A stretch of 64,000 bases of DNA from CAITSH01 sp025356665. GTDB lineage: Bacteria; Pseudomonadota; Gammaproteobacteria; Burkholderiales; SG8-39. Positions within the stretch are counted from its first letter, which is position 1, and each line of letters starts with the position of its first letter. The position numbers and the translations under genes were made by a program. The stretch is from assembly GCA_025356665.1 (NCBI GenBank), contig JANXRV010000136.1, positions 23,364-87,363 on the forward strand, in the 5' to 3' direction. Shown piece by piece: positions 16,175 to 25,506 of the stretch. The notes beneath the pieces were generated by a model. That model saw only the letters and a program-made list of their open reading frames with translations, was not told where the DNA came from and searched no databases.

Positions 16175-16846
16175 TTAGCGGAACGTCGGCCCGCAGGCCC
16201 AGGCTACCAGCGAGCGGCGCACACCCGAGGTGACGGGCGTGACACGGTGCGCGAGGTAGGAGGGGAAAAATGTCGCTGCGCCCATGGCGCGCGCTTCTTG
16301 CATGGCCGGGGCGTTGATGAATTCGAGTTGGCCGCCGCTGTAGTCCTCGTTGGCCGAAAGCTGTATTGTCAACGACAGTTTGCGGGCGCTGGTGGCGCCG
16401 GGTCCAAGGTCCATGTGCCAGTCAAAGTGCTGCTCCGCGCCATAAACGGTGTATTGCAATGCGTCGACAAAACCGGTGAGTTCAAAGCCGTAGTGCTGCG
16501 AGGCCTGGGCAAACAGCGCCCCGAGCTTGTGGAACAGCCAGTGCGTCTGCGGCTGCGGCTCAAGCCAGGCGATGTGGCTGACGCGGTAGGCCGCGTCGCC
16601 CAGCTCGACGCGGCCGTCAGTGCGTGGCGTGGCCTCCCCGATGGCGATGATGGTGCGGCATTCCTCTGGCGAGAGCGCAGCCTGATACAGCTGAATGGTC
16701 TGCAGCGCGTCGTTTGATCCGGTTATGTGGCTGGACTTGAATGGATCCAGGTTCGGCTCCCAGCCCAGCGACAGCACACCTCCGGCGGCAGCGTCGACGC
16801 GGGTCGGAAAGGTGTAAGTGAAGTTGTGGGCAGTGCTTGTGGGCAT
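16175..16846 (-). CDS. 2OG-Fe(II) oxygenase, prolyl 4-hydroxylase-like
   Basis: A protein of 223 residues (from ATG 16844-16846; an alternative ATG at 16897 adds 17 residues, neither having a strong ribosome site). The double-stranded beta-helix core carries the iron ligands in FDWHMDLG (HxD) and AHRVTPV (distal His), and the 2-oxoglutarate Arg in VRRSLVAW. Such enzymes hydroxylate Pro, Lys or other side chains, or small molecules, using Fe(II), O2 and 2-oxoglutarate. It lies 20 nt upstream of the TPR-glycosyltransferase-like gene on the same strand, so a hydroxylation-then-glycosylation pair is conceivable, as inference only. Confidence 0.85.
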   Translation of the reverse strand: MPTSTAHNFTYTFPTRVDAAAGGVLSLGWEPNLDPFKSSHITGSNDALQTIQLYQAALSPEECRTIIAIGEATPRTDGRVELGDAAYRVSHIAWLEPQPQTHWLFHKLGALFAQASQHYGFELTGFVDALQYTVYGAEQHFDWHMDLGPGATSARKLSLTIQLSANEDYSGGQLEFINAPAMQEARAMGAATFFPSYLAHRVTPVTSGVRRSLVAWACGPTFR

Positions 16847-16967
16847 GGTGGCCGCGCCTTTGGACGCCGTCAGTGTAGCAAAGGTGGATCCGCGCATGCG
16901 GGCGGCAATGTTTCAATGTGAGGCGGGTGGCGCAGTGCAGCATTAAGCGGATGCGACTGAACTTATC

Positions 16968-16973
16968 TATAAT
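16968..16973 (+). promoter_or_regulatory. candidate -10 box for the TRAP binding-protein gene
   Basis: A perfect TATAAT lies 51 nt upstream of the first possible start of the binding-protein gene. No good -35 hexamer is found at 16-18 nt spacing, so this is a tentative call. Confidence 0.3.
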
Positions 16974-17023
16974 CGCTGCGCTAGGGTAATAATGCGCCTG
17001 CGTTATAGTGGGAGCCATTATCA

Positions 17024-18184
<1,161 letters not shown>

Positions 18185-18209
18185 GCCGCCACACCGGCTC
18201 TTCGGTTCC

Positions 18210-18243
18210 AAAACAAAACCCCGCCAAGGCGGGGTTTTGTTTT
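18210..18243. terminator. bidirectional intrinsic terminator
   Basis: A perfect stem, AAAACAAAACCCCGC paired with GCGGGGTTTTGTTTT around CAAG, sits between the convergent binding-protein and dctM genes. Both sides present T-rich tails, so it can stop transcription in either direction. Confidence 0.92.
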
Positions 18244-18303
18244 GGGGAGATGGGGTGAATAGTTCACTCCTTCACTCTTTCACTTTTCACCGCTTTTGCG
18301 GCG

Positions 18304-20094
18304 CTACTTTTTCGCTTCGCCTTTCATTGCACGCTCGATGGCTTTGGCCGGGTCATCCTCGTCCGCCGCCTTGCCCAGGGCGCGTTCAAGCGCCTTGGCC
18401 GGATCCTCGTCCTCGGGCCTGGCGCCATCCTTGTCGGTTTCGCCGCTTGCCGCGCCGGGGTCACCGTCCATGGTCGGCGCCTCCATCGGCACCTCGATCT
18501 GTACCTTGTCGGTGTCGATGACGATTTTTTTGTCCAGACCGCTTGTCACCATGCCGGGGAAGACGATGACCAGCGCAACCATGATGATCTGGATCAATAC
18601 GAAGGGCACCGCGCCCCAGTAAATCTGGCCGGTGGTGACTTTGGCGGTGATCTTGCCGGTGACCTTGTCGAGGTAGTCCTTGGCCGGCGCGACGCTACGC
18701 AGGTAAAACAGGGCGAAGCCGAAAGGCGGGTGCATGAACGAGGTTTGCATGTTCACGCCCAGCAGTACCCCGAACCAGATGAGGTCTATGCCCAGTTTTT
18801 CTGCGATAGGACCGAGCAGGGGGACGACGATGAAGGACAACTCGAAAAAATCGAGGAAGAAGGCCAGCACGAACACCAGGATATTGACGACGATGAGAAA
18901 GCCCAACTGGCCGCCGGGCAGGCCGGTGAGCAGGTGCTCGACCCAGATGTGGCCGTCGACGCCGTAGAAGGTCAGGCTGAACACACGCGCACCAACGAGG
19001 ATGAACACCACAAAGGCGGTGAGCTTGGCAGTCGAGTCCATGGCCTGCTTGAGCAGGCTCATCGACAGGCGCCGGCGCGCCAGGGCCATGCACAACGCCC
19101 CGGTGGCGCCCATCGCGCCGCCCTCGGTGGGCGTGGCCACGCCGAGAAAAATCGTGCCGAGCACCAGAAAGATCAGCGCCAGCGGCGGAATGAGCACGAA
19201 GGTCACGCGCATGGCGATGCGCGACAGCAGGCCTAGTTTGAACACATGGTTCAGCACTGCGGCGACGAATGCGAGCCCGGTGCCGACCGAGGTTGAAACC
19301 ACCAGCAGTTCGTCAAGTGGTGCATCCGGCGGGTAGTGGTATTTGGCGAAGGCCACCGATGCGGCGGTGGCTACGATGACCAGCGCGATCAGCGACGGTG
19401 TTCCACCGCTGCCATCGGGCTCGCGCAGCGTGCGTGCCTCCGGGGGCAGCGCGGGCGCCCAGCCGGGTTTGAAAAAAGCGATGCCGATGGCGTAGAGCGC
19501 GTACATGCCCGCGAGGATGATGCCGGGCACGAATGCGCCGGCGTACATGTCGCCAACCGAGCGGCCGAGCTGGTCGGCCATGATGATCAGCACCAGCGAG
19601 GGCGGGATAATCTGCGCCAGCGTGCCTGATGCGGCGATCACGCCGGAAGCGAAACGCCGGTCATAGCCGTAGCGCAGCATGATGGGCAGTGAAATGAGGC
19701 CCATCGAAATCACCGAGGCGGCGACCACACCGGTTGTTGCGGCAAGCAGCGCGCCGACGAAAATCACCGCCAGCGCAAGGCCGCCGCGCAGCGGGCCGAA
19801 CAACTGGCCGATGGTGTCGAGCAGATCCTCGGCCATGCCGCTTCGTTCCAGGATCAGCCCCATGAAGGTGAAAAAGGGGACGGCCAGCAGCGTGTCATTG
19901 GACATCACGCCCCAGATGCGCTGCGGCAGCGCCTGGAACAGCGAGGGCTGCAGCATCCCCAGCTCGATACCGATGATGCCGAAGAAAATGCCGTTGGCGG
20001 CGAGCGCAAAGGCGACCGGGTAGCCGAGCAGTAAAAAGACGACCAAAGCGCCGAACATCAACGGCGCCATATTCGCGGTGAGAAATTCAATCAT
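18304..20094 (-). CDS. dctM: TRAP transporter large permease DctM with extended C-terminus
   Basis: A 596-residue inner-membrane protein. The family hallmarks are VFLLLGYPVAFALAANG near the start, PFFTFMGLILERSGMAEDLL, LAQIIPPSLVLIIMADQLGRSVGDMYAGAFVPG, FLGVATPTEGGAMGATGAL and the late VNMQTSFMHPPFGFALFYLR. Ordinary DctM is about 430 residues; here there is an inserted two-to-three-helix segment (about residues 215-310) and a soluble tail of about 75 residues with a duplicated DPAKA-ERA motif. It overlaps dctQ by 4 nt (ATGA). Role: Na+ or H+ coupled uptake with DctP and DctQ. The tail has no known role. Confidence 0.93.
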   Translation of the reverse strand: MIEFLTANMAPLMFGALVVFLLLGYPVAFALAANGIFFGIIGIELGMLQPSLFQALPQRIWGVMSNDTLLAVPFFTFMGLILERSGMAEDLLDTIGQLFGPLRGGLALAVIFVGALLAATTGVVAASVISMGLISLPIMLRYGYDRRFASGVIAASGTLAQIIPPSLVLIIMADQLGRSVGDMYAGAFVPGIILAGMYALYAIGIAFFKPGWAPALPPEARTLREPDGSGGTPSLIALVIVATAASVAFAKYHYPPDAPLDELLVVSTSVGTGLAFVAAVLNHVFKLGLLSRIAMRVTFVLIPPLALIFLVLGTIFLGVATPTEGGAMGATGALCMALARRRLSMSLLKQAMDSTAKLTAFVVFILVGARVFSLTFYGVDGHIWVEHLLTGLPGGQLGFLIVVNILVFVLAFFLDFFELSFIVVPLLGPIAEKLGIDLIWFGVLLGVNMQTSFMHPPFGFALFYLRSVAPAKDYLDKVTGKITAKVTTGQIYWGAVPFVLIQIIMVALVIVFPGMVTSGLDKKIVIDTDKVQIEVPMEAPTMDGDPGAASGETDKDGARPEDEDPAKALERALGKAADEDDPAKAIERAMKGEAKK

Positions 20095-20690
20095 GTCGGC
20101 ATCCCCGCGGCTTCACGCTGTTTGCGGATTTCCTCGGCCAGCTGTTCCTCGGCGCTGGGGCCGCTGTCCTTTTCGCTCGGGTCGGGAATGAGTCCTTGCA
20201 AGAAAGCAATGCGCTTGATGAGTTCGGACAGGCCCTGCAGTATCAGCAGGAAAAAACCGACCGGCACCATGAGGCGCGCGGGCCAGATGGTCAGTCCGCC
20301 GGCATTGGTGGAAACTTCGTTGCGCGTATAGGCCTCGATAAAGACCGGCCAGGACAGCCACATGATGGCAATGGCCATGGGCATCAGGAAAAAGATCGTG
20401 CCGAGTATGTCGATCCAGGTCTGCGCTTTTTTCGACAACCGGCCGGAGACAACGTCGATGCGCACGTGCTGGTTATGCAGCAGGGCATAGCCCGCGCCAA
20501 GGAGGAACACCGCGGAAAACAGATACCACTGCACTTCCAGCCATGCATTGGAACTGAGGTTGAAGGCGTAGCGCACGATGGCATTGCCGGCGCTGACCAG
20601 TACGGCAATAAGAATAAGCCAATAGATCAGGCGCCCGACACGGTTGCTTAGCGCATCAACAAGCCTTGAAAACGACAATAAAGCGTTCAA
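20091..20690 (-). CDS. dctQ: TRAP transporter small permease DctQ
   Basis: A 199-residue membrane protein with four hydrophobic helices, including LIYWLILIAVLVSAGNAIVRYAFNLSSNAWLEVQWYLFSAVFLLGAGYALLHNQHVRIDVV, the classic DctQ signature with its NxHVRIDV end. The annotated start is the TTG at 20688-20690: it has AGGAGG at proper spacing, whereas the reading frame open to 20861 begins with an Arg-rich stretch without family features. DctQ joins DctM and DctP in the TRAP complex. It overlaps dctM by 4 nt. The C-terminus is charged (DPSEKDSGPSAEEQL). Confidence 0.9.
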   Translation of the reverse strand: MNALLSFSRLVDALSNRVGRLIYWLILIAVLVSAGNAIVRYAFNLSSNAWLEVQWYLFSAVFLLGAGYALLHNQHVRIDVVSGRLSKKAQTWIDILGTIFFLMPMAIAIMWLSWPVFIEAYTRNEVSTNAGGLTIWPARLMVPVGFFLLILQGLSELIKRIAFLQGLIPDPSEKDSGPSAEEQLAEEIRKQREAAGMPT

Positions 20691-21151
20691 AGTGCACTCC
20701 TCCTGTTGCCTTGAACCCGATATCCGGTGAGCTCGTGAAGCCGGACTTTCCCTGTCAATGCGTGTACGGTGGCTTGTGGCCATGCGGCGCGGGGCGGGTG
20801 TTGCCGCTGGGGCGGGATGATTTATCCGTAAGCTTATTCGTAACCTTATTCGTAACCGCATTCGTAACCATCGGAGCTTGCGAATTTTCGCCGATCGCGC
20901 TGCTTTTGCATAGGAAATTCGCCTTCGCCGTCTGCTGCCTTATCCGGGAAATAGACTGTCTTGGCAGGCTGTTAGCTTGCAAAGACACGCTATCCGAGGT
21001 GGTAGAGGCGCGGCTCTTTGGGGCCGCGGCGGGCGATGCTGCGCGGTATAATCAGTGCACTGCAGCAATTGCGGCGCGTTTGTCGGATCGGGGATGCTGC
21101 CGACCCCGCAACGGCAAGCTTGTTTTTCATTGAATTGACTGTCCCAGCCTC
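20691..21151. other. divergent spacer with a 12-bp tandem repeat
   Basis: No gene is supported here. At 20824-20871 four 12-bp units (ATTCGTAACC plus two variable bases; the first unit is diverged) lie in tandem. A TATAAT at 21047-21052 may be the -10 box for the membrane-fusion gene at 21152, although its -35 is poor. Confidence 0.6.
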
Positions 21152-22366
21152 ATGACCGACCTCGATAAACTCAAAATCAACCGTACCACCGCCAAGTCCA
21201 CTCAGGGCCCGGTCCGCGGCCACCGGCGTTGGCTCTATGTGCTGCTCGCCCTGATATGCATCGCGGCTGCGGCGGCGTATTTTTCCGGACGACTGGGCGG
21301 AGCGGTCGGCGTTGAGACGGTGGCGGTCGTCACGGCCTATCCCTCACAGGCGCTGGCCCAGCTAAATGCCACCGGTTATGTGGTGGCGCAGCGCAAGGCC
21401 TCGCTTTCTTCCAAGGCCACCGGCCGCCTGGAGTGGCTGGGCGTGCTCGAGGGCAGCCGCGTCAGGCAGGGTGAGGTGATCGCGAGGTTGGAGAGTCGGG
21501 ACGTCAGCGCCAGCCGTGAACAGACCCTGGCCAGCCTCAAGGTGGCGCAGGCCAACGTCGAGCAGGGGCGTACCGAGTTGGTGGACGCGGAGGCCAACTT
21601 CAAGCGCTCGCTCGACCTGGTGGCCAAGAAATACATCAGCGATAGTTCGCACGACGCCGCGGTGGCACGTTTCAACAAGGCCAAGGCCGCGATGGTCAGC
21701 CTTGATGCCTTGGTGGCGGTGGCGCGCGCCAATCTCAAATCGGCTGATGTGGCGCTGGATCAGACGGTTATCCGGGCACCTTTTGACGGTGTGGTGCTGA
21801 CCAAAAATGCCAATGTCGGCGACAACATCACGCCCTTTTCCAGCGCCGCCGATTCCAAGGGGGCGGTGGTGACCATCGCCGACATGCAGACGCTGGAGGT
21901 GGAGGCTGACGTGTCGGAGTCAGCCATAGGCCGCATTCGCACCGGCCAGCCCTGCGAGATACAGCTTGACGCGATTCCCGGCGAGCGTTTTGCCGGCATG
22001 GTCAGCCGCACCGTGCCCACCGTCGATCGGGCCAAAGCCACGGTGATGGTGAAGGTGCGTTTTGCCGCGCGCGATGCGCGCGTGTTGCCGGACATGAGCG
22101 CCAAAGTCGCCTTTTTGGAGCGTGAAACGACGGCCGAGGAAAAAAAGCCGGTGACCGCGGTGCTGCCCGCTGCGGTTTTTACACGTGACGGCGGCTCCTA
22201 TCTCTACGCCGTGCGCGATGAGCGCGTGGCGCTGGTGCGTGTCGAGACCGGCGCAAAACTTGGGGACCTCCTTGAGGTGCGCGGCCTGAAGGCAGGCGAG
22301 CGCGTTGTGCTCAAGCCGCTGGACAAACTCTCCGACGGCGCGCGCATCAAGACCGCGCAGAAATAA
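21152..22366 (+). CDS. membrane fusion protein (HlyD/MacA-type) of an ABC system
   Basis: A 404-residue periplasmic adaptor anchored by one N-terminal helix (WLYVLLALICIAAAAAYF, residues 30-47). It shows the two halves of a lipoyl-like domain (GYVVAQRKASLSSKATGRLEWLGVLEGSRVRQGEVIARLES and DQTVIRAPFDGVVLTKNANVGD) on either side of a helical hairpin (about residues 110-195), then the beta-barrel part (VEADVSESAIGRIRTGQPCEIQLDAIPG). This is the MacA/HlyD layout that links an inner-membrane transporter to an outer-membrane channel. It is followed after 5 nt by the ATPase gene and two permease genes, forming one operon. The substrate is unknown. Confidence 0.9.
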   Translation: MTDLDKLKINRTTAKSTQGPVRGHRRWLYVLLALICIAAAAAYFSGRLGGAVGVETVAVVTAYPSQALAQLNATGYVVAQRKASLSSKATGRLEWLGVLEGSRVRQGEVIARLESRDVSASREQTLASLKVAQANVEQGRTELVDAEANFKRSLDLVAKKYISDSSHDAAVARFNKAKAAMVSLDALVAVARANLKSADVALDQTVIRAPFDGVVLTKNANVGDNITPFSSAADSKGAVVTIADMQTLEVEADVSESAIGRIRTGQPCEIQLDAIPGERFAGMVSRTVPTVDRAKATVMVKVRFAARDARVLPDMSAKVAFLERETTAEEKKPVTAVLPAAVFTRDGGSYLYAVRDERVALVRVETGAKLGDLLEVRGLKAGERVVLKPLDKLSDGARIKTAQK

Positions 22367-22371
22367 GCGCC

Positions 22372-23079
22372 ATGGGTGAACCTGTCGTTGGCGATACCCT
22401 GATCAGCCTGCGCGGCATTGCCAAGTCGTACCGCCGCGGCGGCCAGGTGCTGCCGGTGCTGACGGGCATCAGTTTTGACATCGCGCGCGGCGAGTTCCTT
22501 TCGCTGATGGGGCCCTCGGGCTCGGGCAAGAGCACGCTACTCAATCTTATCGCCGGGATCGACAAGCCGGACGCGGGCGAATTGCTGGTCGATGGCGCGG
22601 ACATCGTTGTGCTTGGCGAGTCGGAACTGGCCGATTGGCGGGCCGGGCATGTCGGATTCATCTTTCAGTTCTACAACCTGATGCCGGTGCTGACGGCGCT
22701 GGAGAACGTGGAGTTGCCCCTCTCGCTGACCAAGCTCACACGGCGTGAGCGGCGCGAGCATGCCGAGACCGCGCTCGAGTTGGTGGGACTCTCGGACAGG
22801 ATGACGCATTACCCCTCGGAACTCTCCGGCGGGCAGCAGCAGCGCGTGGCGGTGGCGCGTGCCTTCATAACCGATCCGGCACTGATTGTCGCCGACGAGC
22901 CCACCGGCGATCTTGACCGCCATTCGGCCGAGGACATTCTGGAACTGATGCGACGTCTTGCCGGCGACATGGGCAAGACCATCATCATGGTCACCCACGA
23001 CCGCAAGGCGGCCGAAAGCGCCGATGCCATCATGCACCTGGAGAAGGGCGAGTTGTCGGAAAAAGAGGTGTTGCGGTGA
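22372..23079 (+). CDS. ABC transporter ATPase (MacB/LolD type)
   Basis: A 235-residue nucleotide-binding subunit. Walker A is GPSGSGKST (about residues 45-53), the Q-loop lies in FIFQFYNLMPVLTALENVELPL, the signature is LSGGQQQRVAVARAF, Walker B is LIVADEPTGDLD and the switch His is in MVTHDRK. The F-Q-F-Y-N-L-M-P Q-loop and the ADEPTGDLD string are typical of the MacB/LolD/FtsE class that works with FtsX-like permeases. It sits between the adaptor gene and two such permeases, so it powers a mechanotransmission-type export system. Confidence 0.95.
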   Translation: MGEPVVGDTLISLRGIAKSYRRGGQVLPVLTGISFDIARGEFLSLMGPSGSGKSTLLNLIAGIDKPDAGELLVDGADIVVLGESELADWRAGHVGFIFQFYNLMPVLTALENVELPLSLTKLTRRERREHAETALELVGLSDRMTHYPSELSGGQQQRVAVARAFITDPALIVADEPTGDLDRHSAEDILELMRRLAGDMGKTIIMVTHDRKAAESADAIMHLEKGELSEKEVLR

Positions 23080-23112
23080 GCGCGATCCGGGCCGGGGCAC
23101 TTTGCTGAACGC

Positions 23113-24267
23113 ATGAATGCGCTCAAACTGGTGTTGCGCAACGCGCTGCGCCATCGCCTGCGCAGCGGCCTGACGGTGACCGGCCTGCTGGTGGCGGTGC
23201 TCGCCTACGGCCTGCTGCAGACGGTGGTGGACGCCTGGTACGCCGGTGCGGCGGCTTCATCCAATGCGCGCCTGGTGACGCGCAACGCCATCTCGCTGGT
23301 GTTCGCACTGCCGCTTAGTTACGAAAATCGCATCCGCGGCGTCGAGGGTGTTAAGACGGTGGCGCGCTCGAGTTGGTTCGGTGGCATCTATCAGGAGCCG
23401 AAGAATTTCTTTCCGCAGTTTGCCGTTTCTGATGCCTACTTCAGCCTTTATCCAGAGTTCATCATCCCCGAGTCCGAGCGCATCGCCTATGGGCGCGACC
23501 GCAAGGGCACACTGATCGGGCGTCAGTTGGCCGATCGCTACGGCTTCAAGGTCGGCGACGTGCTGCCCTTGCGCGGGACCATCTATCCGGGCACCTGGGA
23601 GTTTGTCATTCGCGGTATTTTCGACGGCGCCGACGCGAGCAAGGTCACCAACCTGATGTATTTCCACTGGGAGTATCTCAACGAGTCGGTTCGTAAAACA
23701 TCACCCGCGCGCGCCGACCAGGTCGGTGTCTACGTCATAGGCATAGACAATCCTGACAATGCCGCCACCGTGTCGCTCGCCGTTGACGGGGTGTTCCACA
23801 ACTCGCTGGCGGAGACGCTGACCGAGACCGAGCAGGCCTTTCAGCTTGGCTTTGTCGCCATGTCCAACCAGATCATCGCGGCCATCCGCATGGTGTCTTA
23901 CGTGGTCATCCTGATCATCATGGCGGTGATGGCCAACACCATGGCGATGAGCGCGCGCGAGCGCACCGCCGAGTACGCCACACTCAAGGCACTCGGGTTC
24001 GGCCCGGGCTTTGTCGCGACGCTCATTTTTGGCGAATCGATGGCGCTTTGTGTGCTCGGCGGTGGTCTGGGCATCGCGCTCACGCCCGCGCTTGCGGCCG
24101 GGTTCAAGACGATCGCCGGCGGCGTGTTTCCAATTTTTGCCGTGTCGGTCGAAACCGCGCTGTCGCAGGCGGCCTGTGCGCTCGGCGTGGGCGTGCTGGC
24201 GGCAATCGTGCCTGCGGTGCGCGCCGCGCGCGTGCGCGTGGTTGACGGGCTGCGGGCCATCGCGTGA
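23113..24267 (+). CDS. ABC transporter permease, FtsX/MacB-like (first)
   Basis: A 384-residue inner-membrane protein with the FtsX layout: one N-terminal helix (LRSGLTVTGLLVAVLAYGLLQTVV), a periplasmic domain of about 230 residues, and three C-terminal helices (SYVVILIIMAVMANTMAMSARERTAEYATLKALGFGPGFV onward). The MAMSARERTAEYATLKALGF segment is the conserved cytoplasmic coupling region of the family. It starts 33 nt after the ATPase and is followed by a second permease, so the transporter is likely a heterodimer. The periplasmic domain shows no substrate clue. Confidence 0.92.
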   Translation: MNALKLVLRNALRHRLRSGLTVTGLLVAVLAYGLLQTVVDAWYAGAAASSNARLVTRNAISLVFALPLSYENRIRGVEGVKTVARSSWFGGIYQEPKNFFPQFAVSDAYFSLYPEFIIPESERIAYGRDRKGTLIGRQLADRYGFKVGDVLPLRGTIYPGTWEFVIRGIFDGADASKVTNLMYFHWEYLNESVRKTSPARADQVGVYVIGIDNPDNAATVSLAVDGVFHNSLAETLTETEQAFQLGFVAMSNQIIAAIRMVSYVVILIIMAVMANTMAMSARERTAEYATLKALGFGPGFVATLIFGESMALCVLGGGLGIALTPALAAGFKTIAGGVFPIFAVSVETALSQAACALGVGVLAAIVPAVRAARVRVVDGLRAIA

Positions 24268-24304
24268 GTGCATGCATGTCGTGCGCCGGCACGAAGGGGC
24301 GGGC

Positions 24305-25468
24305 ATGGTTCCGCTGAATTACATCGCCCGCAACCTGTGGACGCGTCGGTTGACGACGGTGCTTACCGCCGGCGGGCTTGCTCTGGTGGTGTTCGTGTTC
24401 GCCGCGGTGCTGATGCTGGACGCCGGGCTCAAGCGCACGCTGGTGAGCACCGGCGAGTTCGACAACCTGGTGGTGATACGCAAGGGCTCTGAAACCGAAA
24501 TCCAGAGCGGCATTTCACGCGAGCAGTCGAATGTCATCGAGATGAACGCCGCGGTCGCGCTCAACGCCGAGGGCCTGCCCCTCGCCGCCAAGGAAACCGT
24601 GGTGCTGATATCGCTCAAGCGCAACGGCTCGGACAAGGCCTCGAATGTGGTGATACGCGGCACCTCGCCGTCGGGGCTGCGCCTGCGGCCGCAGGTGAAC
24701 ATAGCGCAGGGTCGGATGTTCCGGCCCGGGTCTTCGGAAATCGTCGTCGGCAGCAGTGTGCTGAGCGGGTACGCCGGCACCCAGATCGGTGAACGCCTGC
24801 GCTTTGCGCAGCGCGAATGGATCATCGTGGGCAGTTTTGACGCCGGCGCCAGCGGCTTTGACTCCGAGGTATGGGGAGAGGCCGACCAGTTGATGCAGGC
24901 GTTTCGCCGTACCAGCTATTCGTCCATGGTGGTGCGACTGGCCGACAGCGCGCTGTTCGAGCGTTATCGCGGCGAAATCGGGGCCGATCCGCGCCTTACC
25001 AACGAGGTCAAGCGCGAGCAGGTTTTTTACAGCGACCAGTCGCGTGCATTGTCCAGCTTCATCAGCATCCTGGGTCTGACGCTGACGGTTATTTTTTCCA
25101 TTGGGGCGATGATAGGCGCGATGATCACCATGTATGCCTCGGTGTCCAATCGCGTCGCCGAGATCGGCACGCTACGCGCGCTCGGATTCAGGCGCAGCAG
25201 CGTGCTGGCGGCGTTCCTGCTTGAGTCCTTGCTGCTGGGCCTGGTCGGGGGTGTGGCGGGCCTCGCCTGCGCATCCCTGATGCAGGTGGTGTCGTTTTCG
25301 ACCACCAATTTCCAGACTTTCGCCGATTTGTCCTTCAAGTTCCTGCTTACGCCTGAAATCGCCGCCAAGACGCTGTTGTTCTCGGTTGCGATGGGCCTTG
25401 CCGGCGGTTTTTTGCCGGCGCTGCGGGCCGCAAAACTCAATATCGTCGACGCGCTGCGCGCCGCCTGA
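24305..25468 (+). CDS. ABC transporter permease, FtsX/MacB-like (second)
   Basis: A 387-residue paralogue of the preceding permease: N-terminal helix (LTTVLTAGGLALVVFVFAAVLML), periplasmic domain (about residues 45-260), then helices with TMYASVSNRVAEIGTLRALGFRRSSVLAAFLLES as the coupling segment and PALRAAKLNIVDALRAA at the end. The start is the ATG at 24305; an apparent longer frame from 24011 reads inside the previous gene and is rejected. It closes the adaptor-ATPase-permease-permease operon. Two different permeases suggest an asymmetric transporter as in DevBCA-like or lipoprotein-handling systems. Confidence 0.92.
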   Translation: MVPLNYIARNLWTRRLTTVLTAGGLALVVFVFAAVLMLDAGLKRTLVSTGEFDNLVVIRKGSETEIQSGISREQSNVIEMNAAVALNAEGLPLAAKETVVLISLKRNGSDKASNVVIRGTSPSGLRLRPQVNIAQGRMFRPGSSEIVVGSSVLSGYAGTQIGERLRFAQREWIIVGSFDAGASGFDSEVWGEADQLMQAFRRTSYSSMVVRLADSALFERYRGEIGADPRLTNEVKREQVFYSDQSRALSSFISILGLTLTVIFSIGAMIGAMITMYASVSNRVAEIGTLRALGFRRSSVLAAFLLESLLLGLVGGVAGLACASLMQVVSFSTTNFQTFADLSFKFLLTPEIAAKTLLFSVAMGLAGGFLPALRAAKLNIVDALRAA

Positions 25469-25506
25469 TATTCGCACCATCACAGGATTCCGGTTACCCT
25501 TCCGCC

